The notes under the pieces are model-generated. The model ran no database searches and was not told the origin of the DNA. It was given only the letters and a program-made list of their open reading frames with translations. Both the position numbers and the translations under genes were made by a program. Below, piece by piece: positions 1 to 7,847 of a DNA stretch of 64,000 nucleotides. Origin of the DNA: Bin5 sp965200615 (GTDB taxonomy: Bacteria > Chloroflexota > Anaerolineae > Caldilineales > Caldilineaceae); assembly GCA_965200615.1 (NCBI GenBank), contig OZ241377.1, positions 2,790,001 through 2,854,000 of the forward strand, in the 5' to 3' direction. The number at the start of each line of letters is the position of its first letter. The first letter of the stretch is position 1.

Positions 1-795
1 CAGCCCGCCGTCGCCCGGGCCATCCGTGAGCATTACCAGCCCCGCTACGACGGCGATACCATCCCCAGGAGCAAGGCAGGCCTTGCCCTCAGCCTCGCCG
101 ACAAACTGGACAGTCTGGTCGGCCTCTTCGGCGTCGGCGTCACCCCCAGCGGCAGCGCCGATCCTTTTGGCCTGCGCCGCGCTGCATTGAGCATCGTGAA
201 CGCCCTTACCCTCGGCAAGCACTCGTTCGATCTGACTGCCGCTCTCGAGCAGGCTGCGTCACAATACGGAGCTCTTCTGTCTGATGATGCCGTCCCGCAC
301 GCCCGCGACTTCGTCATTCGCCGCCTGGAAAGGAAACTGCGCGACGGCGGCCATCCGCCCGATGTCGTCGAAGCCGTACTGGACGCCCGCGGCGATGACC
401 CCTTTGCAGCTGCCGGCGCCGTCCTCCATCTGGCCGCGGCCGTCGCCTCCCCAGACTGGGAAGAGACCCTTACCGCCTACGCCCGCTGTGCCCGCATTGT
501 CCGCGGCCTTGACCGCGAACTGCCGCTGCAACCCGCGGCTTACCAGGAGCAAGTGGAACACGAGCTACACAGCGCCTGCGACAGCGCGGCCGCGAAACTG
601 AACGGAGGCGTGGACGGCGCCGAATTGCTGGGCCCCGTCCTGGCTGAACTGGCCGCGCCGATCAACAGCTACTTTGACGCCGTGCTGGTGAACGCCGAGC
701 AGGAGGAAGTGCGCCTGGCCCGCCAGGCCCTGATCCAGCGAATTGCCCGGCTCCCGGCACCGGTCGCCGACCTCAGCCGTCTGCAAGGATTCTGA
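1..795 (+). CDS. glyS: Glycyl-tRNA synthetase beta subunit, C-terminal part (partial)
   Basis: The reading frame is open from base 1, so the gene begins before the window. The visible 264 residues match the C-terminal half of the beta chain of the alpha2-beta2 bacterial GlyRS, which charges tRNA-Gly in the cytoplasm. Recognisable stretches are REHYQPRYDGD near the start, LADKLDSLVGLFGVG, and SADPFGLRRAALSIV; these are typical of the beta-subunit HD-like region just before the helical anticodon-binding domain. The remainder (about residues 80-264) is helical and alanine-rich, as expected for that domain. An apparent ATG-type start inside the frame is internal. The stop is TGA at 793-795; no terminator is obvious before the next gene. 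Confidence 0.87.
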   Translation, partial: QPAVARAIREHYQPRYDGDTIPRSKAGLALSLADKLDSLVGLFGVGVTPSGSADPFGLRRAALSIVNALTLGKHSFDLTAALEQAASQYGALLSDDAVPHARDFVIRRLERKLRDGGHPPDVVEAVLDARGDDPFAAAGAVLHLAAAVASPDWEETLTAYARCARIVRGLDRELPLQPAAYQEQVEHELHSACDSAAAKLNGGVDGAELLGPVLAELAAPINSYFDAVLVNAEQEEVRLARQALIQRIARLPAPVADLSRLQGF

Positions 796-882
796 TCGAC
801 TGAACTGTCCATTCCAGCCGGGAAGATTCGGCTGATTGCTGGACACAAATCGGAAACTGAAAATCCAGAGGAGAAGAAAAAA

Positions 883-1683
883 ATGGATACCGACTATCTT
901 GCAGGGGAAAAAGCGAGCGACGAGCAGATTGACGCCTGGGTGGACCAGTTTCATCGCGAAGGCTGCCTCTTCCTGCGCAACATGCTGCCGCCGGACTGGA
1001 CCGGCCAGATGCGCGCCGACCTGGAAGCGGCTCTGCGTGACAATCCAAACGGCCTCAACAACAAGAGCCATCGCGCCCACCTCGCCCACCGCATGTTCGA
1101 GACCAGTGCCGCCAACCTGCGCCTGTTCGACATGGAGCCGATGGTCTCACTGGCCGAAGCGATTATCGGGACGGACTGCCACGTCATCCACAACAACTCC
1201 TTCATCTCCCCTCCCGGCGGAGGGCTCGATGGCTGGCATCAGGACGACCGGCCCCACTATATCGTCAAGGGCGGCGACGCCCCGGCCAACGTGCATCTGC
1301 CCGTCCTCTTCTTCACCGCCAACTACTACCTGACCGACGTCATCGAAATCGAGCACGGCGGCACGGAAACCATTCCAGGATCACATCTCTTCGGCGCCAG
1401 CCCGCCCCGCCAGCTCGACGGCACCGAGTGGGAAGAGCGCATCCAGTACAACCTGGGGCCCGCCGGCAGCGTGGTCCTCTTCAACAACCAGGTCTGGCAC
1501 CGCGGCGGCCCCAACCGCAGTCAGCGCACCCGCTACATCACCCAGGTCACCTACGCTAGGCGCATCGTCGGCCACAAGTACTACCCGTTCATGAACTACA
1601 CCATGCCCGAGCACGTCTATGCAGGCGCCGATGACCGGCTGCGGCGGCTCCTTGGATTCCTTCCGCACGGCTCCTATGGATAG
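883..1683 (+). CDS. Phytanoyl-CoA dioxygenase (PhyH) family protein
   Basis: This 266-residue protein belongs to the non-haem Fe(II)/2-oxoglutarate dioxygenases of the PhyH family. The iron triad is visible as H119 and D121 in GWHQDD and H206 in VWHRGG; R217 is a candidate 2-oxoglutarate carboxylate ligand. The GTETIPGSH turn at about 160-168 is also family-typical. PhyH proteins hydroxylate many small substrates (acyl-CoAs, ectoine, secondary metabolites), and nothing here fixes the substrate. The ATG is preceded by a good GAGGAG ribosome-binding site, which decides the start. An SDR follows 67 bp downstream on the same strand and may act in the same pathway, but that is inference. Confidence 0.85.
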   Translation: MDTDYLAGEKASDEQIDAWVDQFHREGCLFLRNMLPPDWTGQMRADLEAALRDNPNGLNNKSHRAHLAHRMFETSAANLRLFDMEPMVSLAEAIIGTDCHVIHNNSFISPPGGGLDGWHQDDRPHYIVKGGDAPANVHLPVLFFTANYYLTDVIEIEHGGTETIPGSHLFGASPPRQLDGTEWEERIQYNLGPAGSVVLFNNQVWHRGGPNRSQRTRYITQVTYARRIVGHKYYPFMNYTMPEHVYAGADDRLRRLLGFLPHGSYG

Positions 1684-1750
1684 CAGCCGGCGCATGGCGC
1701 AACCATGACCCGTCCCTGGCCATGGCATCCGAACTCGCGAGGATCTGAAG

Positions 1751-2527
1751 ATGAAGGGAATCGCCGGCAAGCGGGTCTTTGTATCCGCTGCAGCCGCAGG
1801 AATCGGACGCGCCATTGCCGATCACTTCCTCCAGGCAGGCGCACACGTGCGCATCTGTGATATCGACGAAGCCGCCCTGGCCCGGTTGGAGGGCAGGCAG
1901 GATCGGCTCTCAGGCGTTCGCGCTGACGTGGCTGACCCCGATCAGTTGGCGTCTGTTTTCAAAACTGTGGCCCAGGATCTCGGCGGGCTGGATGTGCTGG
2001 TGAACAACGCCGGCATCTCCGGCCCAACCGCTGACACCGAGTGCATCGCGCCCGCAGACTGGCAACGCACGATCGACGTGAACCTGAATGGAGCATTTTA
2101 CTGTTCACGCCTCGCCATCCCCCTGCTCAAAGCAAGCGGCGGCGGCTCCATCATCAACATCGGCTCCACTGCGGGCCTCCACGGCTACCCACTGCGCGCC
2201 CCGTACGCCGCCTCCAAATGGGCCCTGATCGGCTTCACCAAGACAATGGCAATGGAGCTGGGCCCCTTCGGAATCCGCGTCAACGCCGTCTGCCCCGGTT
2301 CCGTCCGGGGACCGCGCATCGAAGGTGTCTATGCCGCCAAGGCCGCAGCGCGCGGCGTCAGTGTTGAGGAAATCCGTGAAGCATTTCACCAGAAGAGCTC
2401 GTTGCGCACGCTGATTGACGCAGACGATATCGCCGAAACCGTCCTCTTCCTCTGCTCAGACGGCGGCGCCCGCATCGCCGGCCAGATCCTCGCCGTCGAC
2501 GGCCACACCGAAACCATGCGCATGTGA
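1751..2527 (+). CDS. Short-chain dehydrogenase/reductase (SDR family oxidoreductase)
   Basis: This is a classical SDR of 258 residues with a Rossmann fold and NAD(P) dependence. Visible motifs are NNAG at 85-88, catalytic N111, S139, and Y152-x3-K156 in YAASK. The nucleotide-binding loop reads SAAAAGIG at 12-19 instead of the usual TGxxxGIG; the final GIG is kept, so binding is probably retained. The C-terminal GQILAVDGH stretch is typical of sugar or 3-oxoacyl reductase-type SDRs. D37 after the second strand suggests NAD rather than NADP, as inference. It follows the PhyH gene closely. The substrate is unknown. Confidence 0.88.
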   Translation: MKGIAGKRVFVSAAAAGIGRAIADHFLQAGAHVRICDIDEAALARLEGRQDRLSGVRADVADPDQLASVFKTVAQDLGGLDVLVNNAGISGPTADTECIAPADWQRTIDVNLNGAFYCSRLAIPLLKASGGGSIINIGSTAGLHGYPLRAPYAASKWALIGFTKTMAMELGPFGIRVNAVCPGSVRGPRIEGVYAAKAAARGVSVEEIREAFHQKSSLRTLIDADDIAETVLFLCSDGGARIAGQILAVDGHTETMRM

Positions 2528-2632
2528 TCAAGTCTCACTCCAGCCCCATCGCCCTCGCTACCAGACCTGCCCATCGCCTATTCTCAGTCAGTCCAGTTCA
2601 AACATCCTCTCAATCACCGTTCCCCAACAAAC

Positions 2633-2667
2633 ACTGAAAACTATATACTGAAAACTCAAAACCGCAG
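2633..2667. repeat. Heptad tandem repeat locus 1
   Basis: Five consecutive 7-bp units in phase, beginning ACTGAAA and ending ACCGCAG. They lie between the SDR stop and the rex promoter and belong to the dispersed heptad family described in the findings. Confidence 0.75.
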
Positions 2668-2672
2668 TTTAA

Positions 2673-2701
2673 TTGCTCTACAGCCTGGACTGTGCTATCG
2701 T
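2673..2701 (+). promoter_or_regulatory. Candidate rex promoter
   Basis: A -35-like TTGCTC (2673-2678) and a -10-like TATCGT (2696-2701) are separated by 17 bp, and TGC directly precedes the -10 as an extended -10 element. The same TGC-TATCGT block occurs before the tRNA-Arg gene. A transcript would start near 2708, inside the candidate Rex operator. Confidence 0.45.
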
Positions 2702-2719
2702 TAGTGAATTATTTCGCAG
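2702..2719 (+). promoter_or_regulatory. Candidate Rex operator (autoregulation)
   Basis: TAGTGAATTATTTCGCAG matches the known Rex-box pattern TTGTGAA-N4-TTCACAA at 11 of 14 defined positions. It covers the expected transcription start of rex, the placement expected of a repressor site. Negative autoregulation by NADH/NAD-sensing Rex is common in the family; its occurrence here is inference. Confidence 0.5.
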
Positions 2720-2762
2720 TCTGACCTGGTCTCCCGGCGTAGACGGCCCAATTGCCACCTGA

Positions 2763-3488
2763 GTGACTGTACCCGTTGGCTCCGACAGAATCCTGCAGGC
2801 ACTGCCAATCCGACCTCCCTCAATTCGAGAAAGCGACAGCTTTACGGTGAAGGATGAAAGAGCGCAAGGGAAAGCCCCCATCCCTGACATCGTTATCGGA
2901 CGACTGCCGGTCTATTTGCGCACCCTGCGCCTCCTCGCCGATGACGGGCGAGAGGTGACCTCCAGCCAGGAGCTCGGGGAGCACCTGGGCATCAGCTCTG
3001 CCCAGATTCGCAAGGATCTCAGCCACTTCGGTGAATTCGGCAAGCAGGGCACCGGCTATAACATCGAATTCCTGTGCCGGCAACTTCAGAAGATCCTCAA
3101 TGTCGACAGGATCTGGCCAGTGATACTGATCGGCGCCGGCTCCCTCGGCACCGCTATCGCCAACTATCAGGAGTTTGAGTCGAGCGGCTTTCGCATCGTA
3201 TCCGTCCTGGATGAGGACACCCGGAAAATCGGACAGCCGATCGGTAATGGCCTGCGCATCGAGGATTTCGCAGATCTCAAACAGCAGGTCAAAGAGTCAA
3301 GAGTGCAGATCGCCGTGATGGCCGTCCCCGCCTACGCCGCCCAGCGCGTCGCCACGCAGCTCATCGAGGCAGGGCTGAACAGCATTCTCTGCTACGCCCC
3401 TATCACACTGGCCGTTCCCGCGCACGTACGGGTCGAGTACATCGACCCTGTCGTCCACTTCCAGCATATGACCTACTATCTGCGTTGA
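2763..3488 (+). CDS. rex: Redox-sensing transcriptional repressor Rex
   Basis: Rex is a homodimeric repressor that senses the NADH/NAD+ ratio and controls fermentation and respiration genes. The N-terminal winged helix is visible in GRLPVYLRTL...TSSQELGEHLGISSAQIRKDLSHFGEFGKQGTGY (about residues 46-100), followed by the Rossmann motif GAGSLGTAI and the conserved C-terminal swap helix ending FQHMTYYLR. As drawn, the gene uses GTG at 2763 and gives 241 residues, longer than the usual 205-215. A second GTG at 2847 gives 213 residues and fits the family better; neither has a strong ribosome-binding site. A candidate Rex box lies upstream at 2702-2719. Confidence 0.93.
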   Translation: MTVPVGSDRILQALPIRPPSIRESDSFTVKDERAQGKAPIPDIVIGRLPVYLRTLRLLADDGREVTSSQELGEHLGISSAQIRKDLSHFGEFGKQGTGYNIEFLCRQLQKILNVDRIWPVILIGAGSLGTAIANYQEFESSGFRIVSVLDEDTRKIGQPIGNGLRIEDFADLKQQVKESRVQIAVMAVPAYAAQRVATQLIEAGLNSILCYAPITLAVPAHVRVEYIDPVVHFQHMTYYLR

Positions 3489-3558
3489 GAATGAGCGAGC
3501 CTGGCCGCTCCGAGCTGGCGCTGAACGGACCAAATCGCAGTTGGACATCTGGCGGCCG

Positions 3559-4290
3559 TCAAAGGGGCTCTTTGCGAGGCAATCCTTGCTGCCTGGGGTA
3601 CTGTCTGGGGGTCTTTCGCAGCTTCTTGATCAGCAGAACGCGCCGCTCCTCATCCAGCATCGGCACACTCACAGGCGAAAACCGGACCGTTTCGCCGCCC
3701 AGAAGTTCAATCGCATTGCGCGCCTCCATGAACTCCTCGGCCGCGTTCGGACCCTTATAGATCACCGCCAATCCGCCTTGGCGTACAAACGGCAGAACAT
3801 ACTCGGTCAGCGTATTCAGCCGGGCCACCGCTCTGGCAGTCGCCAGATCGAACTGCCCGCGAAAACGACGATTGTGGCCCAACTCTTCAGCCCTGCCCTG
3901 AACGAGAGTTACATTTTCGAGCGCCAGCGCCTTCACCAGTTCGTCGAGAAATCGTATCTTTTTGGCTGTGCCGTCCACCAGCGTCAGCTTCAGGTTGGGC
4001 CACGCGATCTTGAGCGGTACCCCCGGAAATCCTGCGCCCGTGCCGATGTCAACGCAGGCCAGCGCCCGCTTCGGCGGCAAAGCAGCTCCAAGTTCCTCTG
4101 CCACCAGCGGCATACCGACCAGGCAGTCCAGAAAATGCTTTTTCTGGACCTCTACACTGTCCGTAATGGCGGTCAGATTCATCTTCTGATTCCACTCTCC
4201 CAGCAGCGCGGCAAAAACGTGGAACTGTTCGACCTGTTCGCGGGAGAGCGGGATTTCCAAGGTGGTTGCACCCGAAATCAGAGTCTGCAT
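3559..4290 (-). CDS. rsmG: 16S rRNA (guanine-527 N7) methyltransferase RsmG
   Basis: The 243-residue protein is a SAM-dependent methyltransferase that modifies G527 of 16S rRNA. Family marks are WNQKMNLT at 33-40, the SAM-binding DIGTGAGFPG at 81-90, acidic D106 after the second strand, and ARAVARL near 152-158. The last approximately 25 residues are basic (LLIKKLRKTPRQYPRQQ). It converges with rex, 70 bp away, and diverges from the Nudix gene with only 28 bp between start codons, so the two promoters must overlap or lie inside the genes. In many bacteria loss of RsmG gives low-level streptomycin resistance (family knowledge). Confidence 0.95.
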   Translation of the reverse strand: MQTLISGATTLEIPLSREQVEQFHVFAALLGEWNQKMNLTAITDSVEVQKKHFLDCLVGMPLVAEELGAALPPKRALACVDIGTGAGFPGVPLKIAWPNLKLTLVDGTAKKIRFLDELVKALALENVTLVQGRAEELGHNRRFRGQFDLATARAVARLNTLTEYVLPFVRQGGLAVIYKGPNAAEEFMEARNAIELLGGETVRFSPVSVPMLDEERRVLLIKKLRKTPRQYPRQQGLPRKEPL

Positions 4291-4318
4291 GCGTGTATTC
4301 TAGCACAGGAGTTGAACT

Positions 4319-4780
4319 GTGAAGACGATCCGATACAGGTCCGCCGGCGGCATCGTGGCGCAAAGAGACCTCCTCCCCCACCTCCCCGCGGCTGAGACCT
4401 TTCTGCTTTTGCTGGACCGCCCCAGTCGCGCCGAAGTGCGCCTGCCCAAAGGACATATCGACCCGGGCGAAAGCGCCGAGGAAGCGGCTTTGCGCGAAAC
4501 CAGCGAAGAAACAGGCTTTGGCGATCTACGCATCATCGCAGACCTGGGCCGTCGTACCGTTGAATTCGACTACAAGGGCGCGCACTACATCCGGGAAGAA
4601 CGCTACTTCCTGATGGAACTGCTTTCGCCGCGGCAGATAGCCCGACCCCCCAAGGACGCCAAACAGTTCCATGTCCTTTGGGAGCCGCTTGCTCGCGTCG
4701 GCGACAGGCTGACCTTCGAGGCGGAGCGCCTCTTCGTGAAAGACGCCGTGACTGCACTCCAGGAACTGCCCGGCTCCTGA
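4319..4780 (+). CDS. Nudix hydrolase
   Basis: A 153-residue protein with a complete Nudix box from G45 to F67 (GHIDPGE...REtsEEtGF). It carries all pyrophosphatase residues: R59, E60, E63 and E64. The strand pattern before and after the box (LLLLDRP, RYFLMELL) fits the Nudix alpha/beta/alpha fold. It should hydrolyse a nucleoside diphosphate linked to another moiety; the substrate (oxidised nucleotide, Ap4A-like or ADP-sugar) cannot be read from sequence. The start is GTG with AGGAG seven bases upstream. It diverges from rsmG. Confidence 0.88.
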   Translation: MKTIRYRSAGGIVAQRDLLPHLPAAETFLLLLDRPSRAEVRLPKGHIDPGESAEEAALRETSEETGFGDLRIIADLGRRTVEFDYKGAHYIREERYFLMELLSPRQIARPPKDAKQFHVLWEPLARVGDRLTFEAERLFVKDAVTALQELPGS

Positions 4781-4790
4781 ACTTTTCCAA

Positions 4791-4821
4791 ACAAAAACCG
4801 GGAACGTACCCATCCCCGGTT
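4791..4821 (-). terminator. Intrinsic terminator after infA
   Basis: On the minus strand a 7-bp stem AACCGGG/CCCGGTT with a loop of about 12 nt runs directly into a T-rich tract (TTTTTGTTT). It lies about 110 bases after the infA stop and probably ends the rpsU-infA transcript. Confidence 0.55.
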
Positions 4822-4929
4822 CGGTTCATCTCAAATAGTTTTCGATTCTGGTCTGGCGGTGGCTACGCCCCTGCACTCAGGGGGGCCAGCCGCGCGGCCC
4901 AGCCGGTCCTCCCCGTTGCAGTTATCCCG

Positions 4930-5145
4930 CTACTTGCGCCGATATGTGATGCGTCCGCGCGTCAAGTCATATGGACTCATATCGACCCTCACCTTGTCAC
5001 CGAGAAAGACCCGAATGTAATTCCTGCGCATCTTGCCCGAAAGATACGCCAGAACGACGTGCCCGTTCTCCAATTCCACCCGAAACTGGGCGTTCGGCAG
5101 GGCTTCGATGACTTTGCCCTCCAATGTGAGTATTTCCTCAGCCAT
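4930..5145 (-). CDS. infA: Translation initiation factor IF-1
   Basis: A 71-residue OB-fold protein that binds the ribosomal A site during initiation. The sequence is diagnostic: MAEEILTLEGKV at the N-terminus, FRVELENGH, LAYLSGKMRRNYIRVFLGDKV, and the closing SPYDLTRGRITYR. Length equals the family norm of 71-73. GGAGAG lies just before the ATG. It follows rpsU by 59 bp on the same strand and probably shares its transcript; a terminator lies downstream. Pairing infA with rpsU differs from the common position beside rpmJ and rpsM. Confidence 0.96.
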   Translation of the reverse strand: MAEEILTLEGKVIEALPNAQFRVELENGHVVLAYLSGKMRRNYIRVFLGDKVRVDMSPYDLTRGRITYRRK

Positions 5146-5204
5146 AGCTCTCCATCAGTTTACGCGTGGCCGGCAGTCTTGCAGCCTGGTCTTTGAAAAC
5201 CGCT

Positions 5205-5408
5205 CTAACGGAAAGACCGGGCCGCATTCCGCCGCGCCTTCCGGATTGCCTTCTGCTTGTTGATGCGTCGCACTTCACTCTTGGACGTAAACCAGCGCTT
5301 CTGGCGCACAATTGGCAGGATGCGCGCCTCGGCGACCGATTTCCGAAACCGCCGCATCAGACTTTCCTGGGACTCCCCTGGCCTTAACTCAACGCTAATC
5401 GAACTCAC
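5205..5408 (-). CDS. rpsU: Small ribosomal subunit protein bS21
   Basis: Residues SVELRPGESQESLMRRFRKSV and the very basic C-terminus (RRINKQKAIRKARRNAARSFR) identify bS21, a small protein near the 3' end of 16S rRNA that aids initiation. The frame is open for 44 more codons upstream, but the promoter at 5487-5516 and a hairpin at 5445-5480 lie there, so that part is probably untranslated leader. GTG at 5408 is drawn as start and gives 67 residues. Its purine run (AAGGGG) is too close to act as a normal Shine-Dalgarno. ATT at 5402 has ideal spacing and would resemble the infC case. The start is therefore uncertain. Confidence 0.85.
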   Translation of the reverse strand: MSSISVELRPGESQESLMRRFRKSVAEARILPIVRQKRWFTSKSEVRRINKQKAIRKARRNAARSFR

Positions 5409-5433
5409 CCCCTTCAATACGTCAATGCAAATT

Positions 5434-5480
5434 GGACAAAACAAGCCTGCCAGCCCATTTTTTTCTGTAGACTGGCAGGC
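5434..5480 (-). terminator. Attenuator-like hairpin in the rpsU leader
   Basis: A perfect 9-bp inverted repeat (GCCTGCCAG/CTGGCAGGC, 5445-5453 and 5472-5480) with an 18-nt A-rich loop. On the minus strand it is followed by TTGTTTTGTCC. It begins at the predicted 5' end of the rpsU mRNA, before the coding region, so it may act as an attenuator or protein-binding element rather than as the end of another gene. Confidence 0.5.
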
Positions 5481-5486
5481 TGCGCA

Positions 5487-5516
5487 ATTATAAACGACCG
5501 TGGGCTGCGACTGCAA
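5487..5516 (-). promoter_or_regulatory. Candidate rpsU-infA promoter
   Basis: On the minus strand TTGCAG (5516-5511) and a perfect TATAAT (5492-5487) are 18 bp apart. The IS630-type element begins only 10 bp upstream, so insertion spared this promoter but removed any activator site further upstream. Confidence 0.55.
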
Positions 5517-5527
5517 ATGCCACTCTA

Positions 5528-6731
5528 ATGTAGATCCCAATTGAGACTAAGAGTATTGGTCAAAGGATGTTGAGTTGTGATAGAACCATCTGACAGACTC
5601 GTCATTTGAAAGGAAGGGAAGCAAAGATGGTTCGACCGGATATGGAGAAATGGGGCCAGACGCTGGCCGATCTGCGTGACTTGTCGATAGGAGCCCAAGA
5701 TGCACGCAGCCGTGAACGTTTTCTGGCTCTGTATATGATTGCAGACAGGCAAACGAGTGCCTGTGCCTGGGCGCGGGAAACCAATCGCGCCAAGGAGACA
5801 GTACTCAAATGGGTGCATGACTATAACCGGTCGGGGCCAGAGGCAGTGTTCTATCGTCATACGGGTGGACGTCGTCCTTTTTTAGCCCAGAGCAGGTCAG
5901 GCGACTCGTGAGCGTTGTCTGCGAAACCGAGCCTGTAGAGCATGGTCTGCCCGGTCATGGTTGGACGTTGAAAAAGCTGCGGCGCTGGCTCAAGCAGGTC
6001 ATGGATTGCGACCTGGCACGCAGCACGCTGCACCGGATCCTGCAAGCTGCGCAGTTGCGCTGGAAGAAGCGCCAGAAAGTGTTCAGGAAAGCCGACCCAC
6101 AGCAACGTGCAGACTTGATGGCACGCTTTCACAAGTTGTATGAGCAACTCTGTCGCCAGAAGATCCGTTTGGTCGATGTCGATGAAGCCCACTTCCACCG
6201 CGATATGGAGTTGGGCTACACCTGGACCGCAAAGAGCCGGATTGCCTGGCGTATGAGTGACTCTGCTCCGCTCTCAGATCGCATTAACTGGTATGGCGCC
6301 TGCGATTTGGGCGCGGGACAGTGTTTCATCTGGAACGAGGGCAGTTGTAACCAGGAACACACGATTCAGTTCTTGCAGCGCATGACTGAATGGCTGGCGG
6401 ATGGGCCGGACACAGTCGTGGTCATCTGGGATGGCGCCACCTGGCATCGAGCCAAAGCCGTTCAGACTGCCGCCGCTAAACTCGGTCTCACTCTCTTCCC
6501 GCTGCCTGCCTACAGTCCCGACCTCAATCCGATTGAGAATCTCTGGCGCTGGATGCGAGAAGAGGTCACACACAACCACTGCCATCTGTCCATGCGCCAC
6601 CTCTTCGATGCTTGCAGAGCCTTCATCAACCGCATCAATGCCCACCCCGAAAGGGTCGTGTCTCGTCTATGGCCTGAATTTGAACTCGACCCAGAGTACG
6701 AAAAACTCTTGGTATCAAATTGAACTTACAT
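5528..6731 (+). mobile_element. IS630-type insertion sequence
   Basis: A 1204-bp element flanked by TA duplications (5526-5527 and 6732-6733), as expected for the IS630/Tc1/mariner superfamily. Terminal inverted repeats begin ATGTAGATCCCAATTGA on the left and ATGTAAGTTCAATTTGA on the right; 21 of 28 positions agree counting the flanking TA. It carries one transposase in two overlapping frames. It is inserted just upstream of the rpsU promoter. A miniature relative lies at 7886-7991 in reverse orientation. Confidence 0.85.
5627..6723 (+). CDS. IS630 family transposase (two frames, probable -1 frameshift)
   Basis: Frame 1 (to the TGA at 5909-5911) encodes a helix-turn-helix DNA-binding domain. 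Frame 2 (open through 5908-6723) encodes the DDE endonuclease: VDVDEAHFH, VVIWDGATWH and the signature SPDLNPIENLW supply D, D and E. Near the end of frame 1 the bases T TTT TTA at 5878-5884 form a canonical X-XXY-YYZ slippery heptamer in the correct phase. A -1 shift there joins RRPFL to SPEQVRRLV and gives about 372 residues, the normal length. ATG 5627 has an AAGGGAAG site; a TTG seven codons earlier is less likely. The element looks intact and possibly active. Confidence 0.88.
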
Positions 6732-6876
6732 TAGCAGTTCGCCGATCGTGGCCGCCCGCCGTTCCACGCGGGCCATGCCACCAGATCTCACGTGAATGGC
6801 GTCCGTCCACGGGTACACGCAGTCGCGCACAGCGGGCTGGCCGGAAAGAGGAACTGATTCATCTACCCCAATCCTG

Positions 6877-7105
6877 TCACCAACGCCCCTCCAACCCGCG
6901 CAGCTCCGCCTCTAACTCCCGAATCCTGGCCGTATTCTCAAAATGCCTTCCCCTGCCGAGATAGTTCGCCGCAAAGTTCGCCAGAATCGCGATCATCAGC
7001 GTCGCCAGCACATAGTTCGCCAGCCGCAGACGCTGGCCCTGCTCCGCAGCCAGCCGCAATCGTAATCAGATTGAACACCACCGGCTGCCAAAGCTTACCT
7101 TTCAC
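6877..7105 (-). pseudogene. Decayed paralogue of the downstream small membrane protein gene
   Basis: GTG at 7105 with GGAGG seven bases upstream opens VKGKLWQPVVFNLITIAA, which parallels DGIVRPVVFNVITVAA of the neighbouring gene at 7095-7469. The frame then changes, and the C-terminal half continues in another frame (to 6877) as ATLMIAILANFAANYLGR, matching VTMAIAILANVVANRLGR of the neighbour. About 60 codons of the middle are missing, so this is a tandem duplicate broken by an internal deletion that shifted the frame. The start overlaps the end of the neighbouring gene by 11 bases. Confidence 0.6.
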
Positions 7106-7469
7106 CTTGTGACCTCCTCGATTGCGCCCTCTGCAGTTCCATTTCCAGCCGGCGAATCCTGGCAACGTTCGTGCGCTGTCGTTCCCGCCCAAGACGGTTC
7201 GCGACCACATTCGCCAGAATCGCAATCGCCATCGTGACGATCAAGCCAGTGAATAACAACCGGCCCCGCTGCGTGTCGGTCTGCAGACGCACGCGCAGAT
7301 TTTCGTATACGCCGTCCCCCTCCTCCGCCAGCTCTGCAAGAATCCCAATAGCCTCATCCGTCGTTGCCGTCGCGCGCTCCGGCATCCAATACACCAGCTG
7401 GACCAGCGAAAACAGCAAGGCCGCAACTGTGATCACGTTGAAAACGACAGGTCGCACAATACCGTCCAT
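7095..7469 (-). CDS. Small two-helix membrane protein of unknown function
   Basis: A 124-residue protein with a hydrophobic segment near the N-terminus (VVFNVITVAALLFSLVQLV), a soluble acidic middle (about residues 35-70) and a second membrane segment (LLFTGLIVTMAIAILANVV). It ends in a charged helix (RRLEMELQRAQSRR). I do not recognise a family. AGGAGG lies nine bases before the ATG, supporting it as real. It is the second gene of a three-gene minus-strand group (7798 to 6877), and the third member is its decayed copy. The group is bracketed by an IS630 element and a miniature element, which suggests an accessory segment. Confidence 0.55.
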   Translation of the reverse strand: MDGIVRPVVFNVITVAALLFSLVQLVYWMPERATATTDEAIGILAELAEEGDGVYENLRVRLQTDTQRGRLLFTGLIVTMAIAILANVVANRLGRERQRTNVARIRRLEMELQRAQSRRSQGER

Positions 7470-7513
7470 TGCCTGAAACCCTCCTTGCGCCTCCGTGGAT
7501 CAAAGAAAGCCGT

Positions 7514-7798
7514 TCACCGCAATCCCACCCCATAAAATCTCTTCGTGTCCTCATTGTGAACTGCACCCAGATAGACAAGCAGCGCGTAAAGATTCCCCAC
7601 GTCGGCAGGGGCAAAATCCTCGACTCCCAACCAGTCCGTGTAGGCTTCGGCAACTTCCCTTCTCTCCACCGACCACTGTGAACCGAATTCCAACCTCTGA
7701 GCAATAAATTCCGGGTGATGAAAGCGAAGCGCATCCAGCGCTGCCCCTCGCTTAATGTTACGGGAATCGATAGTTGCCACTTCATCCCCCCCTTGCAT
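7514..7798 (-). CDS. Hypothetical protein
   Basis: A 94-residue soluble protein, MQGGDEVATIDSRN...TKRFYGVGLR, with no family I can name. ATG 7798 has GGGAGA nine bases upstream. The frame is open further upstream to 7897, but that part runs through a heptad repeat and into a miniature transposable element, so it is unlikely to be coding. It precedes the small membrane protein gene by 44 bp. If the miniature element were removed, the S1 frame would read directly into this frame; that may be chance. Confidence 0.5.
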   Translation of the reverse strand: MQGGDEVATIDSRNIKRGAALDALRFHHPEFIAQRLEFGSQWSVERREVAEAYTDWLGVEDFAPADVGNLYALLVYLGAVHNEDTKRFYGVGLR

Positions 7799-7847
7799 TT
7801 TCCATTCTCCCCTGGCGCCCTTCTTCCAACGCGCCCGTTCGCAGTTC

